A stretch of 64,000 nt of DNA from Leptasterias polaris (lineage: Eukaryota; Echinodermata; Asteroidea; Forcipulatida; Asteriidae), in the NCBI GenBank assembly GCA_037783415.1, contig JAZGTN010000025.1:1674001-1738000 (forward strand), written 5' to 3'. Below are positions 39,801 through 43,394 of this stretch, piece after piece. A program made the translations under genes and the position numbers. Each line of letters opens with the position of its first letter. Positions within the stretch are counted from its first letter, which is position 1. The notes beneath the pieces are model-generated. The model was given only the letters and a program-made list of their open reading frames with translations. It was not told the origin of the DNA and ran no database searches.

Positions 39801-40442
39801 GGGCATTTATAACAACCCCCACACGATCCAGGCCCAGACCGCCATGCAGGGCATTTGTCACACACTCCACGATCCGCTATTTGTCAGGCCTAGAAATCCG
39901 ACGCGAATCCGCGAATCAATTCGCGCCGGAATCAGATGCAGAAATTTTTCCAGTGACTCTGTCTGTCTGTGGACTGGCTGTGTGGTGAGTCTGTCACCAC
40001 TGTCAGTGTCAACGAACTGTGTCGACGTGTTTCGCAGGGGGAAACTTTGTCAGTTTGTGAGGGGCAACTTTTTGGGGGCGACTTCGATTTGAGGGGGCGA
40101 CTTTGCTAGGGGGCGACTTTTTAGTAGGCGACTTTGCTGTGGGCGAATTAGTTTCAAAAGATTCCGTGCATATGAACAAATCATGTAGTGCACATGTTTG
40201 TCAATGATTTTTTGTTATGTATCAAAATTGGCAAAAAAAAAGTCAACAGTGCTTGCAAACAAATCAAAACAGACTGCCTCTTTCGAATATTTTTGCAAAA
40301 AATTCAATATCATTTTTGTCTATTACATTAAGGGCTTAAGAACGATAGCTAGTAATAACTTATTTCGTGTTCAATTAGGTAAATTTTGACAAATAACTAA
40401 AGCAAGCTTCATACCTTCTCTCGTTTGCTGAACGGCCGCCAT
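724..40442 (-). CDS. SF3B1: Splicing factor 3B subunit 1 (SF3B1/SF3b155), 22 coding exons
   Basis: Scaffold subunit of SF3b in the U2 snRNP; it clamps the branch-point helix in the nucleus. Coding segments (minus strand): 40442-40415, 34083-33884, 33010-32918, 30868-30751, 27629-27556, 26976-26809, 25537-25282, 24241-24026, 22028-21910, 20865-20668, 20229-19948, 19569-19212, 19098-18953, 18293-18147, 16723-16598, 16013-15792, 14253-14071, 5124-4946, 3331-3146, 2833-2561, 1950-1734, 882-724. They total 3,948 nt, 1,315 residues plus TAA, against 1,304 in human. All introns are GT-AG and all phases join. Order: N-terminal [10 protein letters not shown] segment, Trp-containing ULM motifs (RRRWDQ, SRWDET) mixed with many TP dipeptides, the SF3B6-binding segment (about 386-424), then HEAT repeats to the end. 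Residues mutated in human leukaemias are wild type here: E633, R636, H673, K677, K711 (human E622, R625, H662, K666, K700). The identification is certain. Confidence 0.98.
1180..1450 (-). mobile_element. tRNA-headed SINE (family 2), minus orientation
   Basis: On the minus strand a B-box GGGTTCGAATCCTGG is followed by ATTTGTGTCCCTTAGC, the AGACACTCAACCATAATTGC word and a tail GGGAGCTGAGATGG. The tail recurs at 10975-11110. A CCATG microsatellite and a second copy abut it. Confidence 0.7.
1470..1507. repeat. (CCATG)n microsatellite
   Basis: Seven to eight uninterrupted CCATG units between two SINE copies. Confidence 0.9.
1510..1722 (-). mobile_element. tRNA-headed SINE (family 2), second adjacent copy
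   Basis: The plus strand carries GGGATTTGAACCCACAACC (B box on the minus strand) and the complement of a tRNA-like head (CCACTTAGCCATGACA). More diverged than its neighbour at 1180. It ends 12 bp before SF3B1 exon 21. Confidence 0.65.
1734..1950 (-). CDS. SF3B1: SF3B1 coding exon 21
   Basis: Residues 1191-1263: [20 protein letters not shown] through [16 protein letters not shown] to [10 protein letters not shown]. Acceptor GTTTTGCAG, donor GTAAGA. Somewhat less conserved than the middle of the protein (GLGANK for human AIGPCR). Confidence 0.97.
2561..2833 (-). CDS. SF3B1: SF3B1 coding exon 20
   Basis: Residues 1100-1190: [20 protein letters not shown] through [16 protein letters not shown] to LLEDALMD. 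Acceptor TTATTTCAG, donor GTAGGA. Confidence 0.98.
2955..3037 (-). mobile_element. tRNA-like SINE head (family 3)
   Basis: Minus strand: CGCTAGATAGCTCAGTTGGT, then GGTTCAAATCCCGCTC. A- and B-box-like but the anticodon arm does not fold cleanly, and the same sequence recurs at 27298, 40742 and 40975, so it is a repeat and not a tRNA gene. Confidence 0.65.
3146..3331 (-). CDS. SF3B1: SF3B1 coding exon 19
   Basis: Residues 1038-1099: [20 protein letters not shown] through [20 protein letters not shown] to FGYIAKAI. Acceptor TTCAACAG, donor GTGAGT. Confidence 0.98.
3777..4544 (+). mobile_element. TTAA-flanked piggyBac-like element A with transposase remnant
   Basis: TTAA at 3777 and 4541; terminal repeats CCCTTTCAATACC and its complement. 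TTAA duplication and CCC-terminal repeats are the mark of piggyBac. Inside, at 4130-4340, a frame reads an acidic Ser-rich stretch then [20 protein letters not shown], like the disordered N-terminus of piggyBac-type transposases; one frameshift separates it from an ATG at 4071. The catalytic part is absent, so this is a deletion derivative. Two 18 bp near-palindromes lie at the left end (3796-3813 and 3841-3858). Confidence 0.75.
4545..4835 (-). mobile_element. tRNA-headed SINE (family 1), minus orientation
   Basis: The minus strand starts TGTCATGGCCGAGTGGTTAA, a tRNA-Ser/Leu-like A box with long variable arm, and continues to the ACCCAGAACACTTATCGCAG phrase. It directly abuts the right end of element A. 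Confidence 0.7.
4946..5124 (-). CDS. SF3B1: SF3B1 coding exon 18
   Basis: Residues 979-1037: [20 protein letters not shown] through [19 protein letters not shown]. Acceptor TCTTTAG, donor GTAATG, ends in phase 2. Confidence 0.98.
5300..6191 (+). pseudogene. Intronless sulfotransferase-like reading frame with one frameshift
   Basis: A sulfotransferase-fold P-loop protein of the family common in amphioxus and echinoderms (often misnamed branched-chain aminotransferase-like). The ATG at 5300 opens [12 protein letters not shown], the 5'-phosphosulfate loop position; [20 protein letters not shown] at 5655-5714 fits the 3'-phosphate motif; the end [20 protein letters not shown] is typical. The first frame (5300-5605) stops at HC*, and homology continues one base later from about 5590 to 6191. 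The break is one extra base in the A6-GG run near 5585-5592. Repaired in reading it would be about 296 residues, normal for the family. No introns, so a retrocopy is likely. It lies in SF3B1 intron 17, opposite strand. It could be intact if the extra base is an assembly error. Confidence 0.75.
6624..6862. mobile_element. Diverged CCCTCCTACT-family element
   Basis: TTAACCCTCCTACTGCC at the left; repeated CATTCAAAACCATTTGG words inside. The right end is not clear. A further diverged relative spans about 7375-7565. Diverged relatives also begin at 17433 and 30935. Confidence 0.5.
7602..7760. mobile_element. MITE, GGGCCCAATTTCATAGAGC family, complete
   Basis: Terminal inverted repeats GGCCCAATTTCATAGAGCTG and its complement, separated by GCTTAAGCA-type words and CATGTCACATGTAC. 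Non-coding, 159 bp. Same family at 33258-33442 and 53965-54105, with pieces at 24490, 42796, 52316 and 63255. Confidence 0.8.
8033..8416. mobile_element. Inverted-repeat MITE, TTTAAAGGCACTGAAC family
   Basis: Ends TTTAAAGGCACTGAAC and GTTCAGTGCCTTTAAA, 384 bp, non-coding. The internal phrases (AACAAACCTGTGAAAATTTG, TCTCAAAAACTACGTTACTT) are ones I associate with very abundant echinoderm MITEs. Diverged relatives are at 14500-14705, 61320-61540 and 63755-64000. Confidence 0.75.
8547..8612. repeat. 50 bp minisatellite, left part
   Basis: Monomer begins GTGCACAGTGAATAATGTGC and continues AGGCGGAAATGAAAGCAGGC. One full copy and a fragment, cut by the element at 8613. It resumes at 10067. Confidence 0.7.
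8613..10066. mobile_element. TAA-flanked inverted-repeat element (PIF/Harbinger-like) in a minisatellite
   Basis: Ends TACACCTATC and GATAGGTGTA, then a further ~37 bp of near-perfect inverted repeat (GACGCACTATGAGACCCCCG type). The 3 bp TAA is duplicated at 8610-8612 and 10067-10069. Because the flanking 50 bp minisatellite monomer has one TAA at this place, the insertion is directly shown. TAA duplication fits PIF/Harbinger. No transposase was recognised; a 135-codon frame at 9651-10058 has no known relative. Confidence 0.65.
10067..10196. repeat. 50 bp minisatellite, right part
   Basis: About two and a half more copies of the monomer found at 8547. The last copy has a small insertion (ATATACAG). 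Confidence 0.7.
10970..11110 (+). mobile_element. SINE 3' half (family 2) with (ATT)n tail
   Basis: GGGAGCTGAGATGGTTTAAG, then AAGCGCTTTGAGACGCCC and GCGCGATATAAATCC followed by (ATT)9. The 5' head is missing. Confidence 0.75.
12290..12480 (+). repeat. Second copy of the sulfotransferase 3' UTR
   Basis: The stretch from CTTCAAGAGACAGCTCAACA through TTTTGAATCGGTTGAGCTTC matches the sequence just after the sulfotransferase stop (6205-6360) with scattered changes and small gaps. No coding part was found upstream, so this is a 5'-truncated second copy about 6 kb away. Confidence 0.65.
13617..13917. mobile_element. TTAA-flanked piggyBac-like element B
   Basis: TTAA at 13617 and 13914; terminal repeats CACGTTGACTGCCG and, at the other end, CTCGTTGACTGCCG. 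301 bp, non-coding. Two 18 bp palindromes near the right end, CTACGAGTATACTCGTAG at 13839-13856 and a one-base variant at 13881-13898. Confidence 0.7.
14071..14253 (-). CDS. SF3B1: SF3B1 coding exon 17
   Basis: Residues 918-978: [20 protein letters not shown] through [20 protein letters not shown]. Acceptor TATCTAG, donor GTAAGAT. The next intron, to exon 18, is the longest of the gene (8,946 bp). Confidence 0.98.
14500..14705. mobile_element. Diverged relative of the TTTAAAGGCACTGAAC MITE
   Basis: Shares the CATTACTTTGAAGTGAACTG / TTTCTCAAAATGCTTTATGC phrasing and the final CCTTTAAA with the 8033 copy. Left end not clear. Confidence 0.5.
14745..15062. mobile_element. Repeat with inverted ends and an internal 120 bp duplication
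   Basis: CATGCCTGATTAGTGACAGA at the left and CATGCCCCATATCAGGCATC at the right. The unit from GTGTGCCCCCCCC to ACACAATAGAAGGG occurs twice (14776 and 14896). Relatives at 48600-48755 and 52975-53170. Confidence 0.6.
15792..16013 (-). CDS. SF3B1: SF3B1 coding exon 16
   Basis: Residues 844-917: [20 protein letters not shown] through [17 protein letters not shown] to YAFQEQTTE. Acceptor ATCTGCAG, donor GTAAAAC. Confidence 0.98.
16598..16723 (-). CDS. SF3B1: SF3B1 coding exon 15
   Basis: Residues 802-843: [20 protein letters not shown] through [14 protein letters not shown]. Acceptor CTTTGTAG, donor GTAAAAA, phase 0 at both ends. Confidence 0.97.
16835..16985. repeat. Dispersed repeat, AGGCCTGGAATTTCATC family
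   Basis: CTTGGCCTTGGTGCCCCTTC, then AATGAAGTGCCCTTTGCAAA and GATGAGATTCAAGGCCTGG. Related copies: 29225-29345, 33445-33570, 37650-37795, 47150-47325, 51318-51468 and 59983-60080. No target duplication resolved. Confidence 0.6.
17170..17345 (+). mobile_element. SINE body fragment related to the 37260 copy
   Basis: GGGAAGGTAATGCATTCTGC, then GTAGATGGTACCCATGCCTA and CGAACTGTGAAGGTGGTAAC are the complement of phrases in 37265-37410. No tRNA head here. Confidence 0.55.
17481..17880. repeat. 50 bp minisatellite, eight near-perfect copies
   Basis: Monomer CACTTACTCTGTGTTTGCCA followed by TCTGATACACAAAGACATGA and ACTTATTGTA. The copies look identical except for one base in the eighth (AAATAC). In SF3B1 intron 14. 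Confidence 0.95.
18147..18293 (-). CDS. SF3B1: SF3B1 coding exon 14
   Basis: Residues 753-801: [20 protein letters not shown] through [16 protein letters not shown]. One conservative change (DPEY for DAEY) from human in this stretch. Acceptor TCCTGCAG, donor GTAAGTG. Confidence 0.98.
18297..18935. repeat. Degenerate minisatellite filling SF3B1 intron 13
   Basis: Three perfect 44 bp copies (AAATATCAACGATATAGGTR plus AGAAATATCCAAAGAAAAGG) from 18304, then decayed AAGAAATATCCAATRTATAGG units to the next exon. The intron is almost entirely this repeat. Confidence 0.85.
18953..19098 (-). CDS. SF3B1: SF3B1 coding exon 13 (K700-equivalent lysine)
   Basis: Residues 704-752: [20 protein letters not shown] through [13 protein letters not shown]. 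The K in DEQQKVRT (K711) is the counterpart of human K700. Acceptor CTTGTAG, donor GTAAGCC. Confidence 0.98.
19212..19569 (-). CDS. SF3B1: SF3B1 coding exon 12 (HEAT, hotspot residues)
   Basis: Residues 585-703, the longest exon. Contains [14 protein letters not shown] (E633 and R636, human E622 and R625) and [10 protein letters not shown] (H673 and K677, human H662 and K666). Almost every residue matches human. Acceptor TTTTTACAG, donor GTAAGAT. Confidence 0.98.
19570..20667 (-). other. SF3B1 introns 10 and 11, contents
   Basis: Outside exon 11 (19948-20229) these stretches contain only poly-A/T runs (20388, 20523) and unremarkable A/T-rich text. Confidence 0.5.
19948..20229 (-). CDS. SF3B1: SF3B1 coding exon 11 (start of HEAT domain)
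   Basis: Residues 491-584: [20 protein letters not shown] through [12 protein letters not shown] and [20 protein letters not shown] HEAT helices to RPYVHK. Acceptor CCTTATAG, donor GTAAGAC. Confidence 0.97.
20668..20865 (-). CDS. SF3B1: SF3B1 coding exon 10
   Basis: Residues 425-490: [20 protein letters not shown] through SGFHMQ to [14 protein letters not shown]. Nearly identical to human through this region. Acceptor TGTTTCAG, donor GTAAGT. Confidence 0.97.
21060..21325 (-). mobile_element. tRNA-headed SINE (family 4)
   Basis: Plus strand has TTGAACCAGGGTCACCTTGG (B box on the minus strand) and GGGAGGAAAACCGGAGGGCC. The head contains GGTTGGCTTGTGCGTAAACC on the minus strand. In SF3B1 intron 9. 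Confidence 0.55.
21910..22028 (-). CDS. SF3B1: SF3B1 coding exon 9 (SF3B6-binding segment)
   Basis: Residues 385-424: [20 protein letters not shown] through [12 protein letters not shown]. In human the equivalent stretch binds SF3B6 (p14), which sits at the branch point. Acceptor CTTCCAG; the donor is the weaker GTACAA. Confidence 0.96.
22560..23440 (+). mobile_element. 5'-truncated non-LTR retrotransposon (LINE) tail
   Basis: An open frame at 22577-23188 (204 residues) carries the C-terminal part of a non-LTR reverse transcriptase [56 protein letters not shown]. This matches the thumb and post-RT region of CR1/L2/Jockey-type LINEs. The catalytic core is absent. A 3' UTR ends in AAATAAATAAACC at about 23428. 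In-frame stop just upstream of 22577 marks the truncation. In SF3B1 intron 8 on the opposite strand. Confidence 0.8.
24026..24241 (-). CDS. SF3B1: SF3B1 coding exon 8 (TP-rich, ULM)
   Basis: Residues 313-384, from [20 protein letters not shown] through [11 protein letters not shown] to VMQTPSQT. Closely matches human [17 protein letters not shown] and SKRKSRWDETP. Acceptor TTATTCAG, donor GTAGAG. Confidence 0.96.
24488..24570. mobile_element. Fragment of the GGGCCCAATTTCATAGAGC family
   Basis: Reads CCAATTTCATAGAGCTGTGA and then GCTACTTTTTGTGCTGAAGC. In SF3B1 intron 8. Confidence 0.5.
24985..25080 (+). mobile_element. Partial SINE with B box
   Basis: GGGTTCGAATCCCATGTGG is a good B box, followed by CCCACAGGACTCGAGGGGAA. 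No A box recognised. Confidence 0.4.
25282..25537 (-). CDS. SF3B1: SF3B1 coding exon 7 (TP-rich, TPGH repeats)
   Basis: Residues 228-312. Contains two ULM-type motifs ([10 protein letters not shown] and [10 protein letters not shown]) and an uninterrupted run of TPGH repeats encoded by a 15 bp unit. These TP sites are the type phosphorylated in SF3B1 during splicing. Acceptor TCTACAG, donor GTATGTG, phase 1. Confidence 0.95.
25335..25412 (-). repeat. Coding 15 bp minisatellite (TPGHA units of SF3B1)
   Basis: Four to five tandem 15 bp units encoding TPGH(A/V/S) inside exon 7. Human SF3B1 has TPGHATPGH at this place. Confidence 0.85.
25716..26147 (-). mobile_element. Full-length tRNA-headed SINE (family 1)
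   Basis: On the minus strand: GTGTCGTGGCCGAGCGGATA (tRNA-Ser/Leu-like A box), B box GGGTTCGAGTCCC, then TTGTGTCCTTATTAAGCAAG, a central body, and the tail AGCGCTATATAAGAAGCCGC with (TTA)n. The most complete copy in the window, in SF3B1 intron 6. Confidence 0.85.
26809..26976 (-). CDS. SF3B1: SF3B1 coding exon 6 (first ULM)
   Basis: Residues 172-227. Carries the first U2AF-homology-motif ligand (SKRRRWDQ) followed by [10 protein letters not shown] and STWEQAE. Acceptor GACGCCAG, donor GTAAAGG, phase 0 at both ends. Confidence 0.95.
27298..27375 (-). mobile_element. tRNA-like SINE head (family 3)
   Basis: TAGAGCGGGACTTGAATCTG at the left and CCAACTGAGCTATCTAGCCC at the right on the plus strand, as in the 2955 copy. 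Confidence 0.6.
27556..27629 (-). CDS. SF3B1: SF3B1 coding exon 5
   Basis: Residues 147-171: [18 protein letters not shown] and SMTKEQ, matching human GKTPDPKMNARTYMDVMREQ and HLTKEE. It is shorter by three residues after TPDP. Acceptor ACTACAG, donor GTAAAAG. Confidence 0.95.
27630..30750 (-). other. SF3B1 intron 4, contents
   Basis: A 3.1 kb intron. It holds the 29454 palindrome and a fragment of the AGGCCTGGAATTTCATC family (29225-29345). Elsewhere A/T-rich, with a poly-G run near 28458; nothing coding recognised. Confidence 0.6.
29454..29495. repeat. Perfect palindrome, 20 bp arms
   Basis: CATTTTTCCGCAACTACACC, two-base spacer GA, then its exact complement. In SF3B1 intron 4. Confidence 0.95.
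30751..30868 (-). CDS. SF3B1: SF3B1 coding exon 4
   Basis: Residues 108-146, [18 protein letters not shown] through [17 protein letters not shown]. This aligns closely with human QYDPFAEHRPPKIADREDEY and RRTMIISPERLDPFADG. Acceptor TTACACAG, donor GTAAG, ending in phase 1. Confidence 0.96.
31426..32127 (-). mobile_element. 702 bp TA-flanked inverted-repeat element, copy 1
   Basis: Ends GACTGTGCAAGTCTCGCGCG and its complement, with TA on both sides (31424 and 32128): Tc1/mariner-type insertion. Exactly the same length as the inverted copy at 59271-59972. Encodes on the minus strand a 68-codon frame (31957-31751) starting [15 protein letters not shown], of unknown function. In SF3B1 intron 3. 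Confidence 0.8.
32401..32811 (-). mobile_element. LINE ORF2 C-terminal fragment
   Basis: An open frame of 136 residues: [52 protein letters not shown]. These are the C-terminal signatures of Jockey/CR1-type reverse transcriptase ORFs. 5' truncated. Same strand as SF3B1, in intron 3, ending 100 bp before exon 3. Confidence 0.75.
32918..33010 (-). CDS. SF3B1: SF3B1 coding exon 3
   Basis: Residues 77-107, [20 protein letters not shown] and onward to EAAK. The acceptor is TTTTACAG just above 33010, and the donor is GTATGT. The first 35 bp and the acceptor are copied again 135 bp upstream (see the tandem duplication at 32976-33245). Only this proximal acceptor keeps the frame open. Confidence 0.93.
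32976..33245. repeat. 135 bp tandem duplication including a splice acceptor
   Basis: Copies 32976-33110 and 33111-33245 differ at one base (ATAAGTTACG against ATAAATTACG). Each contains the exon 3 acceptor and the first 35 exon bases. Confidence 0.95.
33258..33442. mobile_element. MITE, GGGCCCAATTTCATAGAGC family
   Basis: Starts GGGCCCAATTTCATAGAGAT and ends CTCAATGAAATTGGGC. Interior has the ACTATGCTTACCAGAACCAG phrase shared with the 7602 copy. In SF3B1 intron 2. Confidence 0.75.
33445..33570. repeat. Dispersed repeat, AGGCCTGGAATTTCATC family
   Basis: TTGAGCCTTGGTGCCCATTC, GAAAGTGCCCTTTGCAAAAT, then CACAGATGAAATTCCAGGCC. Its left part is split off by the MITE at 33258, which interrupts GGCCATGACCTCTGTTGCCC. 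Confidence 0.6.
33884..34083 (-). CDS. SF3B1: SF3B1 coding exon 2
   Basis: Residues 10-76. Begins after a TACGCAG acceptor and ends at GAG|GTAATA. Contains the conserved FDREIYD (human YYDQEIYG) and YDYSIAANE stretches. The middle ([16 protein letters not shown]) has no close vertebrate counterpart. Confidence 0.93.
34953..35262. repeat. 64 bp minisatellite, about five copies
   Basis: Units start AAGGAAGCTGTTTAATTTCC at 34953, 35007, 35071, 35135 and 35199; the first is 10 bp short. The array is bracketed by a direct repeat, GCACACTGTGGATCCAACCA at about 34885 and 35270. Confidence 0.9.
35618..37130. mobile_element. DNA transposon with CAGTGTTCTCCAAC ends (hAT-like)
   Basis: Terminal repeats CAGTGTTCTCCAAC and GTTGGAGAACACTG, flanked by CTACT on both sides. 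The terminal sequence resembles hAT/Charlie ends (CAGTGGTTCTCAAAC), but hAT gives 8 bp duplications and only 5 bp match here. No transposase recognised. Near 35990 a nested end-like sequence CAGTCGACTCCCGTTATTAC resembles pogo/Tc5 ends. Confidence 0.55.
37260..37555 (-). mobile_element. tRNA-headed SINE (family 1), with internal duplication
   Basis: Head CCGCTCGGCCAAGACA at 37533 and B box GGGATTCAAACCC at 37469 on the plus strand. The phrase GTAGGCATGGGTATCATMCA occurs twice (37312 and 37348). Confidence 0.65.
37650..37795. repeat. Dispersed repeat, AGGCCTGGAATTTCATC family
   Basis: GGAGGCCATGGCCATGGCCT, CTAAGCCTTGGTCCCC, then CTCAAAGATGAAATTCCAGG. The best-preserved copy of the left end. 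Confidence 0.6.
37916..38094. mobile_element. MITE with GCCATCTTTACGGGCAAAT ends
   Basis: Left end GCCATCTTTACGGGCAAAT; right end ATTGCCCGTAAAGATGGC. 179 bp, CpG-rich, non-coding. In SF3B1 intron 1. Confidence 0.7.
38674..39716. mobile_element. Large foldback element, 438 bp arms
   Basis: Left arm 38674-39111 and right arm 39279-39716 are inverted copies of equal length; I find two mismatches near the inner ends. A 167 bp spacer separates them. TCCCTGC is repeated on both sides (38667 and 39717), a 7 bp target duplication. Long arms with a 7-9 bp duplication suggest a Mutator- or hAT-like foldback. A related end is at 55996-56100. In SF3B1 intron 1. Confidence 0.85.
40060..40145. repeat. Short GGGGGCGACTTT repeat
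   Basis: Four imperfect GGGGGCGACTTT-type units, in SF3B1 intron 1 about 300 bp downstream of exon 1. Confidence 0.6.
40415..40442 (-). CDS. SF3B1: SF3B1 coding exon 1 (start codon)
   Basis: Encodes residues 1-9, MAAVQQTRE, plus one base of codon 10. The ATG is at 40442-40440 and the donor GTATG follows 40415. It joins exon 2 to give [13 protein letters not shown], matching the vertebrate N-terminus (THEDIEAQIREIQ). A long intron of 6,331 bp follows. Confidence 0.9.
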
Positions 40443-40446
40443 CTTG
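40434..40446 (-). promoter_or_regulatory. YY1-type motif over the SF3B1 start codon
   Basis: The minus strand reads CAAGATGGCGGCC here, matching the YY1 consensus AANATGGCGGC and containing the initiator ATG. This arrangement is common in TATA-less housekeeping promoters. No TATA box is seen on the minus strand in the 150 bp upstream (40447-40600). Confidence 0.6.
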
Positions 40447-40741
40447 ATTGCGTTTGCTCGACGATTTTCGCTGCTTAGTTGGTACTCAATCGATCATCAG
40501 GCAATATTGCATTGGGAAAATTCATTGCATTGCACGCCCCTTGAAACAAAACGTGCAACTTGTACAAATAAAAAAATAAAAAATTGATTAACTTTTTGCA
40601 AGCTGCTTACCAACCAAAAAGACAATTATATGGTATAAATGCACGAATACAATTTATTTTCAAATATCAAGTAATAAACCACAAGGGAAATTGACTCATT
40701 GACTGCGTACAAAATAAATTTTGGGTTATCAAAGAAAACTT

Positions 40742-40815
40742 GCCTAGAGCGTAGAGCGGGATTTGAACCTGCAAGATTTACATGCAGGTGCTCTAACAAC
40801 TGAGCTAGCCCGGCC
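40742..40815 (-). mobile_element. tRNA-like SINE head (family 3)
   Basis: GAGCGGGATTTGAACCTGCA and ACAACTGAGCTAGCCCGGCC on the plus strand. Lies about 300 bp upstream of the SF3B1 start. Confidence 0.6.
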
Positions 40816-40974
40816 GGGGGTCACGACCCATGTTGAAAGTTATGTTCCCTGGCCATATTGAATGCAGTACAGTTGTATGATATGTGTTGACTGCCGCCAA
40901 CACCTACCCCCCCCCCAAAAAAATTAAATAAAACAAAAAATATTGGGCATAGAGCGCATGAACACCAAAATAGG

Positions 40975-41090
40975 GCTAGATAGATAGCTCAGTCACTAGA
41001 TCTCCGGCATGTAAACCCTGAGGTCACAGCTTTAATTCCCACTCTAGTAATGTTTTCTTTGTTCATCAAAAATTTAGTTAAATCCTTTTT
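40975..41090 (+). mobile_element. tRNA-like SINE (family 3), plus orientation
   Basis: GGGCTAGATAGATAGCTCAG, then GCTTTAATTCCCACTCTAG and TTCTTTGTTCATCAAAAATT, the body seen after the head in other copies. Opposite in orientation to the copy at 40742. Confidence 0.6.
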
Positions 41091-42615
41091 CCAATAAATC
41101 TGAAGGCAGGCTTTTTCTAAGTTTTTTCTTTGTTTTCTGTCATGACTCATCCATGGAGGAAGGAAATACCCCTCTTCCTCCATGACTCAACTAAGCTTTA
41201 GACTCAACATTTTTGCCTCCATTTTCCTCCAAACGGAACTTATCACATTATTGTTGCTACTGTTTTGTTTTATTTCAATTTGCTTGCCATATACATTTCA
41301 CCCTGACCGTAAATTCACCTATGACGTCAAAAGTGTAGTCACAGTTTGTTTCCATATGACGGAAGAGTTCCAGTTGAGCTAGCGTAGTTGCTACCCTGCT
41401 GTCATATAGAAAAGGAAATTTTGTATGGCTAGCCGGTGTTACGTGCGCGTGACGGACGATAGACGGATCTTGCCAAAAATTGTGTCAAATATTCGGAAGA
41501 AATAAAGCGCTAAATCAAGTAAATGTCTACGGAAGGCTCACATGTGTCAATGATATGACGTGCTTATTAACATGTTTAAATCTTAGATCTTCAAACAGGT
41601 CTTTATTTATGTAAGTATGTAGTTTTAATCAACCTTTTTGTAACCGGTGTCATCATTTCACTGATATTATAATAATATCACTTAATATCAGACGTATCCT
41701 CCCCTGTCCGGTTTTCGATGTAGTATGCCTTTTTCTTTGAATTGAAAAAAAATTAAAATATTCCATAATCAACTGATGCCCTAATTACCTTCCTTTGTTT
41801 ATAAGAAATATGCAAACATATATTAAAACGTGATGGACATTGAAACTTTCACACCACGCACCGATCTTCGATGACTTCAATAGCGTCCCATTTGTTTTGA
41901 GTTTGACCTGTTTTCGATGCAAACAAGAAAGTATGGTGTCCGGGTGAAGCCATACGTGGAAGAAACATCTGCAGTGACTACAAGTGTTCTGTGAGACTTA
42001 GTGTATGACTCTATAGCCAGCAGTTTTCTTTATTTTATTCAACATATTTTTTATTTAGTTTTAAAAATAACCATGGTATTTTTCAAAAACTTCTTGGCTT
42101 TGAAATCTTATTTTTATTTAGTTTTGTGTCTTTTTATGTTTCTTAACATTTATAATAAAGCATATACATAAACAGTGATAATCGAATCACAAAGCTGATG
42201 TTTAAATTTTAATATTAATAACAAAAATGATAGAGTGTTAGAAAATGCTATAATAAGGCACGTGGCTTCTTTAAGCCTCTGTATTTTTTTCCCCAGAATG
42301 CTCAGCAGAATGTTCAGTCACATGATTTGATCATCGTGAATTGTGAATTGAAAAAGTGTTTGATGAAACTTTTTCGGTGGGGAATTTTTTTTTTATGGCC
42401 CCGACAGTATGACATATTTTTGTACCTTGCAGAAATGCCTAAAATACCACAACTTTTTGCATTTACAAGTGCAACTAACCAGCGGAGCCTTACATGTTTC
42501 TAAGTTTTGGTCAAATGAGAGGAGACTCTTTGCTTGGCAAGTCAAACCACAAAAATTGTATCTAGGGACTGTTTACATCGCGCACAGAGAGGTAAAAGAT
42601 TTGCCTCGATTTCAG

Positions 42616-42639
42616 GGACGCCCTGAATACAGGGCGTCC
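42616..42639. repeat. Perfect hairpin, 10 bp arms
   Basis: GGACGCCCTG, loop AATA, CAGGGCGTCC. In the SF3B1-COQ10 interval. Confidence 0.85.
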
Positions 42640-42842
42640 TACGATACAAGATGTGATGTCAAAAACAATTGTCATGCACAACAATCTCAATCATGTTGAT
42701 TTATAATGTCATTGTTGCATTTCGTCACTACATACATTCAATTGACATTAATGATGATATTGCCATTGATAAAGAAATGGGCCATGGCTTACCTGGGCCC
42801 AATCTCATGGCTCTGATACATTGTATTAGTCCCACTTGTTCT

Positions 42843-42876
42843 GTGTGGCCAAGGCTAGCTGAATCCTTGGCCACAC
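42843..42876. repeat. Perfect hairpin, 12 bp arms
   Basis: GTGTGGCCAAGG, ten-base loop, CCTTGGCCACAC. In the SF3B1-COQ10 interval. Confidence 0.85.
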
Positions 42877-43103
42877 GTCCGGACCATTTCTTTTTAAGCT
42901 AAGAAATAACCATTTATGGCGCATTATGGCGCATTCCCTACGGGCCAGATGGCGATTTAAACCAGCTGAATGTGTTCACCTAGCTCTTAGCTTGCTTTGT
43001 GTGTTTTGAATATACAAACCAATACAATTTTTAAAATAAATTTTAAACGATTATTGTGCGACTTACTCCGAATTAATTTCCGCGATGTGTACCAAGAGCC
43101 GCC

Positions 43104-43291
43104 ATTTTAGAATGACCCCAACAATCATACGAATCGAATGCGACGTCATTGGCCGGCTGGGCTGTGGGCGGAGCAGTCACAAAGCAACCAATGAAATGTT
43201 CCCACCGTACCTCGCTCCGCCCACAGCCCAGCCGGCCAATGACGTGACACGTCGCATTCGATTCGCATGATTGTTGGGGTCATTCTAAAAT
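43104..43291. repeat. GC-box/CCAAT foldback repeat upstream of COQ10
   Basis: Arms 43104-43174 and 43214-43291 are inverted copies (ATTTTAGAATGACCCCAACA at the left, its complement at the right) with a 7 bp insertion in the right arm. Each arm contains CCAAT/ATTGG, a GGGCGG or CCGCCC box, and TGACGT. A 39 bp spacer with a further CCAAT separates them. Confidence 0.8.
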
Positions 43292-43394
43292 TTAAGTTTT
43301 AGTTGGCCAGAAGTTCCCCCCACTAAAATTTTACCTAGTTTCGGCGATGTGACTGGCTGGGCCACTGGCAGGCGGCCAGAGGCAGGAGATTATT

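Larger units (their letters stand above)
40447..43394. other. Divergent promoter region between SF3B1 and COQ10
   Basis: About 2.9 kb with no convincing gene. It holds two tRNA-like SINE heads (40742-40815 and 40975-41045), two perfect hairpins (42616-42639 and 42843-42876), a fragment of the GGGCCCAATTTCATAGAGC family near 42796, and the GC-box/CCAAT foldback at 43104-43291. The SF3B1 start is at its left edge. Confidence 0.6.

Noticed and set aside
41424..41503. Short frame MASRCYVRVTDDRR as COQ10 exon 1
   Set aside because: Phase could fit after MASR but the donor GTGTTA is poor and the start at 43395 is closer and better placed; kept only as an alternative.
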